A DNA stretch of 64,000 nt. Origin: Pseudomonas caricapapayae (GTDB lineage Bacteria > Pseudomonadota > Gammaproteobacteria > Pseudomonadales > Pseudomonadaceae). The position numbers and the translations under genes are program-made. Positions 15,621-24,666 of the stretch are shown piece by piece. Below the pieces are notes generated by a model. It had not been told where the DNA came from and ran no database searches. It saw only the letters and a list, made by a program, of their open reading frames with translations. Each line of letters starts with the position of its first letter. Within the stretch, counting starts at the first letter, position 1. The stretch spans positions 41,032 through 105,031 of the forward strand of contig NZ_LJPW01000172.1 of assembly GCF_001400735.1 (NCBI RefSeq), written 5' to 3'.

Positions 15621-16607
15621 CTACGCCTGTCCTGGCAGGCCTGCCCACTGCACCAGCAATGCTTCAAGCAGCAAGACCCGGTTGAGATTGGCCTTGGACA
15701 TGACTTTTTGTCGCTGCGCCAGAATCCAGTCCTGAATATCCAGCACTTTGGCGCGAGAGGATTTCTGTGCCAGGTACTGAACGACCTTGCGCATGTCGCC
15801 AAGACCAAGGCCTTCTTCATCCTGCGTCATCTGATAGCGCAGGATCAGGTGCGACCAGTCGCAGAACCAGTCGAACAGCAGTAAAAGCGGAATATCCTTC
15901 CAGCCCTCGGCCAATTGAGTCGCCGATTGCTGTTGCTTGAGCAGCTTCTTGACACCGTCCACCACCTGCGCGCGTTGCTCGCGAACGCCTTGCGTATGGA
16001 GCGCCACGGCCGCCAGCGGCGATCCGGCCGCCAGCGTCAGCAACTCAAAACGCTCGTCCTGCGTGCAGTCAGGCAAGGCATTGCTCAGCCAGTCCAGGCT
16101 CATCTGCTCGCCTGGCAGCGGGCAAGCCTGCTGAACACAGCGGCTCTTGACCGTCGGCAGCAACCGGCTCGGCTGATGACTGACCAGCAACAGAACGGTA
16201 TTGCCCGAAGGCTCTTCCAGACTTTTCAGCAAAGCATTGGCAGCGTTGATGTTCATTGCCTCTACCGGCTCGACGAGCACCACCTTGCGACCGCCCATCT
16301 GTGCGGTCTGCACGACAAAGCTGACCAGATCACGCACCTGATCGACCTTGATCGGCTTGTCCGCCTCTTCCGGCTCCAGGACATAATTGTCCGGGTGGCT
16401 GCCAGCTGCCAGTAACAGGCAGGACTTGCAATGCCCGCAGGCCTCAAGCCCTTCGGGGGCCTTGCACAGCAGGCTGGCCATCAGGCGTTCGGCCAATGCC
16501 CGCTTGCCGATACCGGCCGGACCGTGCAACAGATAGGCATGCGCGTGCTGGGCACGACCGGCCATTTGTTGCCAGAGCGATGCCTGCCAGGGGTAGGCTT
16601 CAGCCAC
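15621..16607 (-). CDS. holB: DNA polymerase III subunit delta'
   Basis: Delta' is a clamp-loader subunit that helps open the beta clamp. The GTG at 16607 gives VAEAYPWQASLWQQMAGRAQ and 328 residues; longer frames upstream have no family similarity. The AAA+ part has the P-loop-like HGPAGIGKRALAERLM and a zinc-binding cluster (CKAPEGLEACGHCKSC). The SRC motif appears in TVKSRCVQQACPLP. The start overlaps the end of tmk by 8 nt, the usual tmk-holB coupling. Confidence 0.93.
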   Translation of the reverse strand: MAEAYPWQASLWQQMAGRAQHAHAYLLHGPAGIGKRALAERLMASLLCKAPEGLEACGHCKSCLLLAAGSHPDNYVLEPEEADKPIKVDQVRDLVSFVVQTAQMGGRKVVLVEPVEAMNINAANALLKSLEEPSGNTVLLLVSHQPSRLLPTVKSRCVQQACPLPGEQMSLDWLSNALPDCTQDERFELLTLAAGSPLAAVALHTQGVREQRAQVVDGVKKLLKQQQSATQLAEGWKDIPLLLLFDWFCDWSHLILRYQMTQDEEGLGLGDMRKVVQYLAQKSSRAKVLDIQDWILAQRQKVMSKANLNRVLLLEALLVQWAGLPGQA

Positions 16608-17238
16608 GTCGCAGCTCCAGCAACCGAGGCAGTAATGTATCCAGGGAAGCCTGCACGTCGGCAAGCGTCTGTGCGGCGTCTACCAGTCGATAACGTGCAG
16701 GATCAGCTTTCGCCCGCTCCAGATACGTTGTGCGCACTGCGTCGAAGAACACTCTGCCTTCCTGTTCGAATCGATCCAGTCGGCCGCGTGCGGCGGCGCG
16801 TGACAGACCGATTTCCACCGGCAGGTCGAACACCAGCGTCAGATCAGGGCGCAGATCGCCTTGAACAAACTGCTCCAGCACCGCAATACGCTGATGGGAC
16901 AAACCGCGACCGCCGCCTTGATAAGCGTAGGTTGCATCGGTAAACCGGTCACAAAGCACTACCTCGCCACGCGCCAGCGCAGGACGAATGACCTCGGCCA
17001 GGTGCTGTGCACGCGCAGCAAAGACCAGCAGCAACTCGGTGTCGGCGCTCATGGTTTCGTCACTGGGGGCCAGCAACAGCTCGCGAATGCGCTCGGCCAA
17101 CGGAGTACCGCCCGGCTCTCGGGTCAGCAATACCTCAACGCCCTGTGCACGCAGCTGTGCCGCCAGGTACTCGCGATTGGTGCTTTTGCCAGCACCTTCA
17201 GGGCCTTCCAGGGTGATAAACAAGCCAGTCACAGGCAA
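16600..17238 (-). CDS. tmk: thymidylate kinase
   Basis: Thymidylate kinase phosphorylates dTMP to dTDP. The 212-residue protein has the P-loop LEGPEGAGKSTNREYL at about residues 9-24, the DR(F/Y) motif in VVLCDRFTDATYAYQGGGRG, and a lid region near residue 145 with RLDRFEQEGRVFFDAV. Length is normal. It is 13 nt downstream of mltG and overlaps holB by 8 nt. Confidence 0.96.
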   Translation of the reverse strand: MPVTGLFITLEGPEGAGKSTNREYLAAQLRAQGVEVLLTREPGGTPLAERIRELLLAPSDETMSADTELLLVFAARAQHLAEVIRPALARGEVVLCDRFTDATYAYQGGGRGLSHQRIAVLEQFVQGDLRPDLTLVFDLPVEIGLSRAAARGRLDRFEQEGRVFFDAVRTTYLERAKADPARYRLVDAAQTLADVQASLDTLLPRLLELRRG

Positions 17239-17251
17239 TCCTTAATAGTCA

Positions 17252-18376
17252 TCATTGCTCATTCGGCTCGGGCTGCGGCGTATCCGGTGTGGTTGCAGGC
17301 TCGGGCTCCGAAGCGGGCGAGTCGGCTGACGGAGGTGTCGCAACAGGTGCCGGGCTGGAGCGATAATCGGCACGGCGCTTGAGCTGGTAATCACGCACAG
17401 CTGCGTTATGGGCATCCAGATCGTCAGAGAACACATGGCTGCCGTCCCCCTTGGCAACGAAATACAGGCTGCTGCCCGCAACCGGGTTCAGTGCGGCATG
17501 AATCGCTTCTCGCCCCACCAGCGAGATCGGTGTCGGCGGTAGACCCGCTATCACATAAGTATTGTAAGGCGTGGCTTCCTTGAGGTTGGCGCGGGTCAAC
17601 TTGCCGTTGTAGCGCTCGCCCATGCCATAGATCACGGTCGGGTCAGTCTGCAATTGCATGCCCAGTTTAAGACGCCGTACAAACACGCCGGCAATCTGCC
17701 CGCGCTCCTGAGGCACACCGGTTTCCTTCTCGACCAGCGAAGCCATGATCAGGGCCTGATAGGGGTTCGAATAAGGGGCCTCTGACGATCTGGCGTTCCA
17801 TTCTTCATCCAGCACCTCCTCCAGACGGCCGTAAGCCTGCTTGAGCAATTCCGCATCGGTCATGCCGCGCACATAGCGGTAGGTGTCAGGAAAGAAACGG
17901 CCTTCAGGGAATACGTCGGGATGACCGATTTTTGCCATCAGTTCGCTGTCGGACAAGCCTGCCAGCGTCTGATCGAGCTTGACCTGCCTGGCAAGCGCGG
18001 CCCGCACCTGTCGGAAATTCCAGCCCTCGACCAGCGTCAGGCTGTATTGCACGACTTCCTTGCGCTTCCAGATATCGAACAGACCTTTGACGTTCATGCC
18101 TGGCACCATGCGGTACTCGCCGCTGTGCAAGGCCTGCCCCGACAAATTGAAGCGCCAGTAGAGACGCAACCAGAAAGCATCCTTGATGACACCATCGGCC
18201 TGCAGCCGATTGAGCACACCGGTCGGCGTCGAGCCGGCCGGAACATCCAGCAGTTGCTCCTGCGTCACTTCAAGCGGCTGGTTCAGCGCCTGATATTGCT
18301 GCCAGAATGCAAGGCCGAGCAGCAGCCCCGCCAGAACGACAGCTGTTTCCAGCAACACCAATATTTTTCGGATCAC
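17252..18376 (-). CDS. mltG: endolytic murein transglycosylase MltG
   Basis: MltG cuts nascent peptidoglycan strands inside the inner membrane and limits glycan length. The 374-residue protein has one N-terminal membrane segment (about residues 6-26), a LysM-like subdomain and the YceG catalytic domain. The catalytic Glu lies in ASLVEKETGVPQERGQIAGV, followed by GMQLQTDPTVIYGMGERYNG. A Pro/Glu/Thr-rich tail of about 35 residues extends the C terminus. It follows pabC by 3 nt, as in the classical yceG-tmk-holB order. Confidence 0.95.
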   Translation of the reverse strand: MIRKILVLLETAVVLAGLLLGLAFWQQYQALNQPLEVTQEQLLDVPAGSTPTGVLNRLQADGVIKDAFWLRLYWRFNLSGQALHSGEYRMVPGMNVKGLFDIWKRKEVVQYSLTLVEGWNFRQVRAALARQVKLDQTLAGLSDSELMAKIGHPDVFPEGRFFPDTYRYVRGMTDAELLKQAYGRLEEVLDEEWNARSSEAPYSNPYQALIMASLVEKETGVPQERGQIAGVFVRRLKLGMQLQTDPTVIYGMGERYNGKLTRANLKEATPYNTYVIAGLPPTPISLVGREAIHAALNPVAGSSLYFVAKGDGSHVFSDDLDAHNAAVRDYQLKRRADYRSSPAPVATPPSADSPASEPEPATTPDTPQPEPNEQ

Positions 18377-18379
18377 AAA

Positions 18380-19195
18380 TCAGATATCCAGAAGGGTGCG
18401 AGCAATGCCTTGCAGTTTACGGGTGAGCGGCCCGACCGGCCAGTTCGACGCTGCAAAGCCGCAAACCGGCCAGACGCCGTAGACGCTATTGCATAGAAAC
18501 ACTTCGTCCGCCGATTCCAGGTCGGACATGTGCAAATCACGGATATCGACAGCCAGTTCCAGATTTCGTGCCTGATCGAGCAGCTCGGCGCGCATCACCC
18601 CTGCAACCCCGCAGCGGCTCAGATCGGCCGTCAGCAGACAGCCTTTGCTGATCAGAAAAAGATTGCTGTAGACACCCTCGATCAACCGCCCCGAGGTATC
18701 GCGCATCAAGCCTTCGGCATGCTCGCTATCGCTCCATTCGGAACGGGCGAGCACCTGCTCCAGGCGATTCAGATGCTTGAGCCCGGCAAGCAGCGGCTGT
18801 TCGGCCAGACGAGTCCGGCAGTCGAACAGGCGCACACCCCGCTCGGCATGTGCACCGGGATAAACGGGCGTCGGGCCGCCTTGCAGGATTCGGCGTGACG
18901 GAGTGTCCAGAGCCGGAGCATAGCCACGCTGGCTGTCGCCACGGGTGAGTATCAGCTTCATGACCCCGTCGCCAAGTTCTGCGGCGAAGCGGGTCATTTC
19001 TGCGCGAAGCAGCGCATGATCGGCAGCAATCGAAAGTCGCTGGCATCCGCTTTCAAGACGCTGCAGGTGACGCTCGAGCAGCACTGGCTGCCCGGCCTTG
19101 ACGGCAATGGTTTCGAACAGCCCATCGCCGTAGGCCAGCCCGCGGTTCTTGAGGGACAAGGCATCTGCCGGGCAGCCATCGACCCAGCCAGGCAT
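18380..19195 (-). CDS. pabC: aminodeoxychorismate lyase
   Basis: PabC releases pyruvate from aminodeoxychorismate to give p-aminobenzoate for folate. The 271-residue fold-type IV PLP protein has LKNRGLAYGDGLFETIAV near the start and the PLP lysine in LAGLKHLNRLEQVLAR at about residue 140. The ATG shares one base with the stop of fabF (TAATG), so translation is coupled. The fabF-pabC-mltG-tmk-holB order is conserved in gammaproteobacteria. Confidence 0.94.
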   Translation of the reverse strand: MPGWVDGCPADALSLKNRGLAYGDGLFETIAVKAGQPVLLERHLQRLESGCQRLSIAADHALLRAEMTRFAAELGDGVMKLILTRGDSQRGYAPALDTPSRRILQGGPTPVYPGAHAERGVRLFDCRTRLAEQPLLAGLKHLNRLEQVLARSEWSDSEHAEGLMRDTSGRLIEGVYSNLFLISKGCLLTADLSRCGVAGVMRAELLDQARNLELAVDIRDLHMSDLESADEVFLCNSVYGVWPVCGFAASNWPVGPLTRKLQGIARTLLDI

Positions 19196-20439
19196 TACTC
19201 GGCGAACCGACGGAATACCAGCGAGCCATTGGTGCCACCAAACCCGAACGAGTTGGACAGGACGACATCGATGGGCATCCGGCGTGCTTCGTGAGGCACG
19301 AAATCCAGATCGCAGCCTTCACTCGGCTCATCCAGGTTGATAGTCGGCGGAGCCACCTGATCAACCATTGCCAGCACGCTGAAAATCGCTTCGACAGCCC
19401 CGGCAGCACCCAGCAAATGGCCTGTCATCGATTTGGTCGAGCTGACGGCCAGCTTGTAGGCGTGATCACCGAATACCGATTTGATGGCAGACGCCTCGGC
19501 CAGATCGCCTGCCGGCGTCGAAGTACCGTGTGCGTTGATGTACTGCACCTGATCGGGATTGACCCTGGCATCACGCAACGCGTTGACGATGCAGCGCGCG
19601 GCACCGGCACCATCGTCAGGCGGTGAGGTCATGTGATAGGCATCGCCACTCATGCCGAATCCGACGAGCTCGGCATAGATGGTCGCACCGCGCGCCTTGG
19701 CGTGCTCAAGCTCTTCAAGCACCATTGCCCCGGCACCGTCGGACAGGACGAAACCATCGCGCCCCTTGTCCCAGGGACGACTGGCACGGGTCGGGTCGTC
19801 ATTGCGTGTCGACAGCGCACGCGCCGCGCCAAATCCGCCCAATCCCAAGCCACAGGCGGCCATTTCAGCGCCACCGGCAATCATCACGTCCGCTTCGTCG
19901 TAGGCAATGTTGCGAGCTGCCATGCCGATGCAGTGGGTTGCAGTGGTGCAGGCTGTGGCGATCGAGTAGTTAGGCCCCTGCGCACCCAGATGGATAGACA
20001 GGAAACCGGAAATCATGTTGATGATCGAGCCCGGCACGAAAAACGGTGAAATCCGCCCCGGACCTTGCTCGTGCAGCAGACGGCTGCTGTTTTCGATATT
20101 GGTCAGACCACCGATGCCCGAACCCATGGCAACGCCAATGCGCTCACGGTTTGCATCAGTGACTTCGAGGCCTGCGTTACGCACGGCCTGAAAACTGGCC
20201 GCAAGACCATACTGAATGAAGAGATCGAGCCGACGCGCTTCTTTGGGCGCGAGGTATTCTTCAACGTTGAAGCCCTTGACCGAACCGCCGAAGCGGGTGG
20301 TGAAGGCTGACAAGTCCGTGTGCTCGATAAGGCCAATGCCACTGCGGCCCGCCAGAATGCCTTGCCAACTGCTGGGCACGTCATTGCCCAGTGGCGAAAG
20401 CATACCCATCCCGGTGACCACGACGCGTCTACGCGACAC
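19195..20439 (-). CDS. fabF: beta-ketoacyl-ACP synthase II
   Basis: FabF elongates acyl-ACP by condensation with malonyl-ACP. The 414-residue thiolase-fold protein has the catalytic Cys in SIATACTTATHCIGMAARNI (about residue 164), the first His in YINAHGTSTPAGDLAE and the second in MTGHLLGAAGAVEAIF, the Cys-His-His triad of condensing enzymes. Length matches FabF. It lies downstream of acpP (128 nt, with a terminator hairpin between) and is coupled to pabC. Confidence 0.96.
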   Translation of the reverse strand: MSRRRVVVTGMGMLSPLGNDVPSSWQGILAGRSGIGLIEHTDLSAFTTRFGGSVKGFNVEEYLAPKEARRLDLFIQYGLAASFQAVRNAGLEVTDANRERIGVAMGSGIGGLTNIENSSRLLHEQGPGRISPFFVPGSIINMISGFLSIHLGAQGPNYSIATACTTATHCIGMAARNIAYDEADVMIAGGAEMAACGLGLGGFGAARALSTRNDDPTRASRPWDKGRDGFVLSDGAGAMVLEELEHAKARGATIYAELVGFGMSGDAYHMTSPPDDGAGAARCIVNALRDARVNPDQVQYINAHGTSTPAGDLAEASAIKSVFGDHAYKLAVSSTKSMTGHLLGAAGAVEAIFSVLAMVDQVAPPTINLDEPSEGCDLDFVPHEARRMPIDVVLSNSFGFGGTNGSLVFRRFAE

Positions 20440-20503
20440 AGGACTCTCCTTCTCTCTTGTTTACGGAACAATCAGTTACGAACAATCACAGCGTTTTTTA
20501 AAG

Positions 20504-20538
20504 AAAAAACCGCACGCCGGTTAAAGCAGTGCGGTTTT
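20504..20538 (-). terminator. intrinsic terminator after acpP
   Basis: On the minus strand AAAACCGCAC pairs with GTGCGGTTTT, followed by TTC and further T. It lies 30 nt past the acpP stop and probably reduces read-through into fabF, letting acpP be made in excess. Confidence 0.85.
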
Positions 20539-20567
20539 CCCGTGACAGCAGTCAGCGATTACAAATC

Positions 20568-20804
20568 TTAAGCCTGATGGCTGGTGACGTAGTCGATTGC
20601 TGCTTGAACGGTAGTGATCTTTTCCGCCTCTTCGTCAGGGATTTCGGTCTCGAATTCCTCTTCCAGAGCCATTACCAGCTCGACGGTGTCCAGGGAGTCA
20701 GCGCCCAGGTCTTCAACGAAAGAAGCAGTGTTGACAACCTCTTCTGATTTGACGCCAAGTTGCTCTGCAACGATTTTCTTGACGCGCTCTTCGATGGTGC
20801 TCAT
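20568..20804 (-). CDS. acpP: acyl carrier protein
   Basis: The 78-residue acidic protein carries growing acyl chains on a phosphopantetheine arm. The attachment serine is in DLGADSLDTVELVMALEE at about residue 37. It starts MSTIEERVKKIVAEQLGVKS and is a near-universal AcpP sequence. It has its own promoter (20857-20884) and terminator (20504-20538) within the fab cluster, so it can be expressed separately and strongly. Confidence 0.98.
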   Translation of the reverse strand: MSTIEERVKKIVAEQLGVKSEEVVNTASFVEDLGADSLDTVELVMALEEEFETEIPDEEAEKITTVQAAIDYVTSHQA

Positions 20805-20856
20805 ACCTAGTTTTAACTCCTAGTGGAAATGTTCAGGCATCTGGCCAGTGGGTAAG

Positions 20857-20884
20857 TGTATAGAAGAGGTTTTGCGAATTTCAA
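20857..20884 (-). promoter_or_regulatory. sigma-70 promoter of acpP
   Basis: On the minus strand TTGAAA (20884-20879) and TATACA (20862-20857) are separated by 16 nt. The start site would be near 20850, about 46 nt before the acpP ATG. The hexamers are close to consensus, as expected for a highly expressed gene. Confidence 0.75.
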
Positions 20885-20995
20885 GCTTAACGCTCTCCCC
20901 TTGTCGCCAACCGTACCTTTGCCCATTCATAGATTGCAGCTTTATAACGGATTTTAGACAGCTCGTATGACATTTTTTTGAAACAGATCGTCACA

Positions 20996-21739
20996 TTAGC
21001 TCATGTACATGCCGCCGTTAACAGGGATTGTGGCCCCGGTAACGTAGCCTGCGCCTTCGGACGCAAGAAAAGCGACTACATGCGCAATCTCTTCAGCCTG
21101 CCCCAAACGGCCCAGGGGTATCTGGGTAATCAGTGACTCACGCTGAGCTTCAGGCAGCTCACGTGTCATGTCAGTGTCGATGAAACCGGGCGTAACCGAA
21201 TTGACGGTTACTGCACGCGAGCCCACTTCACGAGCCAGAGCCCTGCCGAAACCTTCCAGCCCGGCCTTCGCGGCAGCATAGTTTACTTGACCGGCGTTGC
21301 CCATGGCACCCACAACCGAACCAATGCTGATAATACGGCCCCAACGCGCCTTGGTCATGCCGCGCAAAACACCCTTGGAAAGGCGGAAAAGGCTGTTCAG
21401 GTTGGTGTCGATGACATCGGACCATTCGTCATCTTTCATGCGCATCATCAGATTATCACGGGTGATACCGGCATTATTGACCAGAATCAACGGTGCACCG
21501 ACGCGCTCCTGAATGGTCGACAAGACCGAGTTCACGGAATCGGCATCGCAGACGTTGAGCATCAGACCAAAGCCTTCGATGCCGTTTTCCTTGAGCGTCG
21601 CGCTGATGCGCTCGGCACCGGACTCGGACGTTGCCGTGCCCACAACGACAGCACCATTGCGCCCCAATTCCAGGGCGATGGCTTGACCAATACCGCGACT
21701 TGCACCGGTTACCAGTGCAACTTTACCTTGAAGGCTCAT
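20996..21739 (-). CDS. fabG: 3-oxoacyl-ACP reductase
   Basis: FabG reduces 3-oxoacyl-ACP with NADPH in each round of fatty acid elongation. The 247-residue short-chain dehydrogenase has the cofactor motif VTGASRGIGQAIALELGR, the NNAG motif (LVNNAGITRDNLMMRMKDDE) and the catalytic Ser-Tyr-Lys set (SIGSVVGAMG and VNYAAAKAGLEGF). Length is exact for FabG. It follows fabD by 15 nt. Confidence 0.97.
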   Translation of the reverse strand: MSLQGKVALVTGASRGIGQAIALELGRNGAVVVGTATSESGAERISATLKENGIEGFGLMLNVCDADSVNSVLSTIQERVGAPLILVNNAGITRDNLMMRMKDDEWSDVIDTNLNSLFRLSKGVLRGMTKARWGRIISIGSVVGAMGNAGQVNYAAAKAGLEGFGRALAREVGSRAVTVNSVTPGFIDTDMTRELPEAQRESLITQIPLGRLGQAEEIAHVVAFLASEGAGYVTGATIPVNGGMYMS

Positions 21740-21754
21740 GCAGGCGTCTCCTAA

Positions 21755-22693
21755 TCAGGCCAGTGCCGCACGCGCGGCGGCAAAGGCGTCTGGGGTATCA
21801 AGGTTGTAAGTAATCACGCCTTCGGCGCAACGCTTGTTCAGACCGGCCAGTACCTTGCCCGGCCCACACTCCACAAGCTGGGTCGCTCCGCGGCTCGCCA
21901 GACATTGAATGGATTCAACCCAGCGTACCGGTTTATACAGTTGCTCCAGCAGATCACGTTTGAGCGTCGCCAGATCACTGACTGCGCTGGCACTGACGTT
22001 CTGTACCAGCGCGATTTCAGGCGCTTGCCATTCGATGGCTTCGACAGCTTCGGCGAAACGCTCGGCGGCCGGGCGCATCAGCTCGCAGTGCGACGGCACA
22101 CTGACCGGCAACGGCAATGCACGCTTGGCACCGCGCGCCTTGCACAGCTCCATGGCGCGCTTGACGGCCTCGGCAGCCCCGGCAATCACGACCTGGCCCG
22201 GCGAGTTGAAATTCACTGCACTGACGACCTCGCCCTGCGCCGCCTCGGCACATGCGGCGATGACGTCGGCGTCATCAAGCCCCAGAATGGCGGCCATACC
22301 ACCCTGACCGGCCGGCACCGCTTCCTGCATCAACTGGCCGCGACGCTCGACAAGCTTCACCGCGTCAGCCAGGCTCAGGCTTTGCGCAGCTACCAGCGCG
22401 CTGTATTCACCCAGACTGTGGCCTGCGACAAAAGCAGGAACTGCACCGCCCTCTGCCAACCAGACATGCCACAACGCTACGGAAGCAGTCAGGATCGCAG
22501 GCTGGGTCTTGTCGGTCTGATTGAGCGATTCGACAGGACCGTTCTGGGTCAACGCCCACAGGTCATAGCCAAGGGCCTCGGAAGCCTGCTCGAAAGTGTC
22601 GAGGATCAACGGATGCTGCGCGCCTTGCTCGGCGAGCATGCCGAGCGATTGCGATCCTTGACCCGGAAAGACGAATGCGAGGGATGCAGACAT
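21755..22693 (-). CDS. fabD: malonyl-CoA:ACP transacylase
   Basis: FabD loads malonyl groups from CoA onto acyl carrier protein. The 312-residue protein shows the start FVFPGQGSQSLGML, the nucleophile motif GHSLGEYSALVAAQSLSLAD (Ser at about residue 92) and the catalytic His in PVSVPSHCELMRPAAERF. Length is normal. It lies between plsX (116 nt) and fabG. Confidence 0.96.
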   Translation of the reverse strand: MSASLAFVFPGQGSQSLGMLAEQGAQHPLILDTFEQASEALGYDLWALTQNGPVESLNQTDKTQPAILTASVALWHVWLAEGGAVPAFVAGHSLGEYSALVAAQSLSLADAVKLVERRGQLMQEAVPAGQGGMAAILGLDDADVIAACAEAAQGEVVSAVNFNSPGQVVIAGAAEAVKRAMELCKARGAKRALPLPVSVPSHCELMRPAAERFAEAVEAIEWQAPEIALVQNVSASAVSDLATLKRDLLEQLYKPVRWVESIQCLASRGATQLVECGPGKVLAGLNKRCAEGVITYNLDTPDAFAAARAALA

Positions 22694-22809
22694 TTGACAA
22701 GCCTCTGAATTATTGTCGCCAAAATGGGCGTCCGGACAAGCCGAACGCGGGAATTCAAATTTACATGACTGATCGGTTGGATGACTGACCAGTCTGGTGC
22801 GTCACATTT

Positions 22810-23832
22810 TCAGGTCCGCCCGTTCTGAAACAGCGTCTCAAGTCGCCCTTTCAAACGCTGCGGCAGGTTTTCACGGGATTCTACAATCGCTCGCTGAATC
22901 GCACTCTGGAATCCTGAGACACTGGCAGAGCCATGGCTTTTCACCACAACCCCCTGCAACCCGAGCAGGCTCGCACCATTATGACGAGCGGGTGCCAGAT
23001 CCGTCTGCAGTCGCCTGAGCAACGGCAACGCCAGCGCCCCGACAGCCCTGCTCAGCAGGTTACGATTGAACAGTGTATCGATTCTGGCAGCAATCATGCT
23101 CGCCAGCCCTTCACTCGACTTGAGCAGCACGTTACCGACAAAGCCGTCGCATACCACCACATCAGCCTCGCCCCGGTACAACCCGTCGCCTTCCACATAG
23201 CCAACGTAGTTAAGTCCCGAGGCAGCCTGCAGAAGACCGGCGGCACGCTTGACTTGCTGGTTGCCCTTGATGTCTTCAGTGCCGACGTTGAGCAAGGCCA
23301 CTCTGGGCGTTGCGACACCAAGGATCTCGGCGAGCACTGAGCCCATCACGGCAAACTGATAGAGCGCTTCGGCGCTGCAATCGACATTCGCCCCCAGGTC
23401 CAGTAATTGGCAATGGCCTGATCGAGTGGGTATGGCCGCGACCATCGCAGGACGATCAATCCCCGGCAAGGTCTTGAGGACAAATCGGGAAAGCGCCATC
23501 AGCGCACCGGTATTACCGGCACTGACACACGCCTGGGCCTGCCCGCCTGCCACAAGCCCGAGCGCCACGCGCATTGAGGAATCAGGCTTGCCACGCAGAG
23601 CCTGGGAAGGAAGTTCGTCCATCGCGATGGTCTCGCCGGCATTCACGACACGCAGGCGAGAGCGATCCACAGCATCATGGCGGGCAATGAGTTCTTCAAT
23701 CAGGGAGGCTTGGCCGACGAGGACCAGATGAAGCGAGGGCGTAGCTGTCAGGCACGCAAGACTTGCCTGAACAATGTTGCGGGGACCGAAGTCCCCGCCC
23801 ATTGCGTCGATCGCGATGATCGGAGCGGACAA
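22810..23832 (-). CDS. plsX: phosphate acyltransferase PlsX
   Basis: PlsX makes acyl phosphate from acyl-ACP, feeding phosphatidic acid synthesis through PlsY. The 340-residue protein starts with a TTG codon, only 4 nt after the rpmF stop, and reads SAPIIAIDAMGGDFGPRNIV. Further typical segments are AGNTGALMALSRF and VVCDGFVGNVLLKSSEG. The rpmF-plsX-fabD-fabG-acpP-fabF order is the classical bacterial fab cluster. Confidence 0.95.
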   Translation of the reverse strand: MSAPIIAIDAMGGDFGPRNIVQASLACLTATPSLHLVLVGQASLIEELIARHDAVDRSRLRVVNAGETIAMDELPSQALRGKPDSSMRVALGLVAGGQAQACVSAGNTGALMALSRFVLKTLPGIDRPAMVAAIPTRSGHCQLLDLGANVDCSAEALYQFAVMGSVLAEILGVATPRVALLNVGTEDIKGNQQVKRAAGLLQAASGLNYVGYVEGDGLYRGEADVVVCDGFVGNVLLKSSEGLASMIAARIDTLFNRNLLSRAVGALALPLLRRLQTDLAPARHNGASLLGLQGVVVKSHGSASVSGFQSAIQRAIVESRENLPQRLKGRLETLFQNGRT

Positions 23833-23836
23833 GAAA

Positions 23837-24019
23837 TTACTCGTCAGCGCCCTTGTCGATCACTTTACGACCACGGTATACGCCTTCTGGCGATACGTGG
23901 TGACGCAGGTGGATTTCACCAGTGGTCTTTTCTACCGACAGAGTGCTTGCCTCAAGAGCGTCGTGCGAACGACGCATGTCACGGGCAGAGCGGGATTTTT
24001 TGTTCTGCTGAACAGCCAT
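23837..24019 (-). CDS. rpmF: 50S ribosomal protein L32
   Basis: The 60-residue protein begins MAVQQNKKSRSARDMRRSHD and contains LRHHVSPEGVYRGRKV, typical of the zinc-independent L32 form (it has no Cys). It sits between yceD and plsX, as in most proteobacteria, linking ribosome and lipid synthesis. Confidence 0.97.
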   Translation of the reverse strand: MAVQQNKKSRSARDMRRSHDALEASTLSVEKTTGEIHLRHHVSPEGVYRGRKVIDKGADE

Positions 24020-24032
24020 AATTGATTAACTC

Positions 24033-24560
24033 CTAAACGTTTGGGTCACGCTTTAACTGCGCCAATACACTGAACGGGTTGGACCGCGTTACCTCGTCCA
24101 CGCTCGGTTCGGGCTCATCGAGACCCGCCGGTTGCTGGCATTCTTCAGGATGATGAGCAGGCACAATGGGCAAGGCGAGCAATAGCTCCTCCTCGATCAA
24201 TGCCAGCAGATCCAAAGGATCTTCGCCCAGTTCCAGCACGTCATAACCTTTCGGTAACGACTGGGTATTCGCACCCTCCTTCACCACGGCGTAACTGCAT
24301 TCGCTGTGGATCGGCAGGGTCACCAGCTCAAGACAACGCTGGCAAACCATCTTGACCGGAACGTCTATCGAACTGTGGATAACCACCGAACGACGTTCGT
24401 CACGCTCAAAAACGAATTTCGCCTGCACCGTACCGACAGTGTCGGCAAGCGGGTCGCAGAGTCTCTTCAAATCGCCCAGCAGCACTTCACCCTGAAGGGT
24501 AGTGCCGCGATCAGACAATTTGCGCGGGTCAACGTGAGATGGAATCGGGTCATTCAACAT
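24033..24560 (-). CDS. yceD: YceD family (DUF177) protein
   Basis: A 175-residue acidic protein of the YceD/DUF177 family that almost always precedes rpmF. It has the VCQRCLE motif at about residue 94 and LPIHSECSYAVVKEGANTQS in the middle. The family is implicated in ribosomal RNA processing or assembly, in plants and probably in bacteria. It stops 13 nt before rpmF. The divergent gene maf starts 106 nt upstream. Confidence 0.92.
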   Translation of the reverse strand: MLNDPIPSHVDPRKLSDRGTTLQGEVLLGDLKRLCDPLADTVGTVQAKFVFERDERRSVVIHSSIDVPVKMVCQRCLELVTLPIHSECSYAVVKEGANTQSLPKGYDVLELGEDPLDLLALIEEELLLALPIVPAHHPEECQQPAGLDEPEPSVDEVTRSNPFSVLAQLKRDPNV

Positions 24561-24666
24561 AGGCGCAGCATTCTAGGGATGCCCCCTTGGCATGTCAAAG
24601 GAAATTCAGGCCTGTTCGTCACTCCGACCACTCTTTAGAATCAACACTCAGCCTACGGAGAATCGC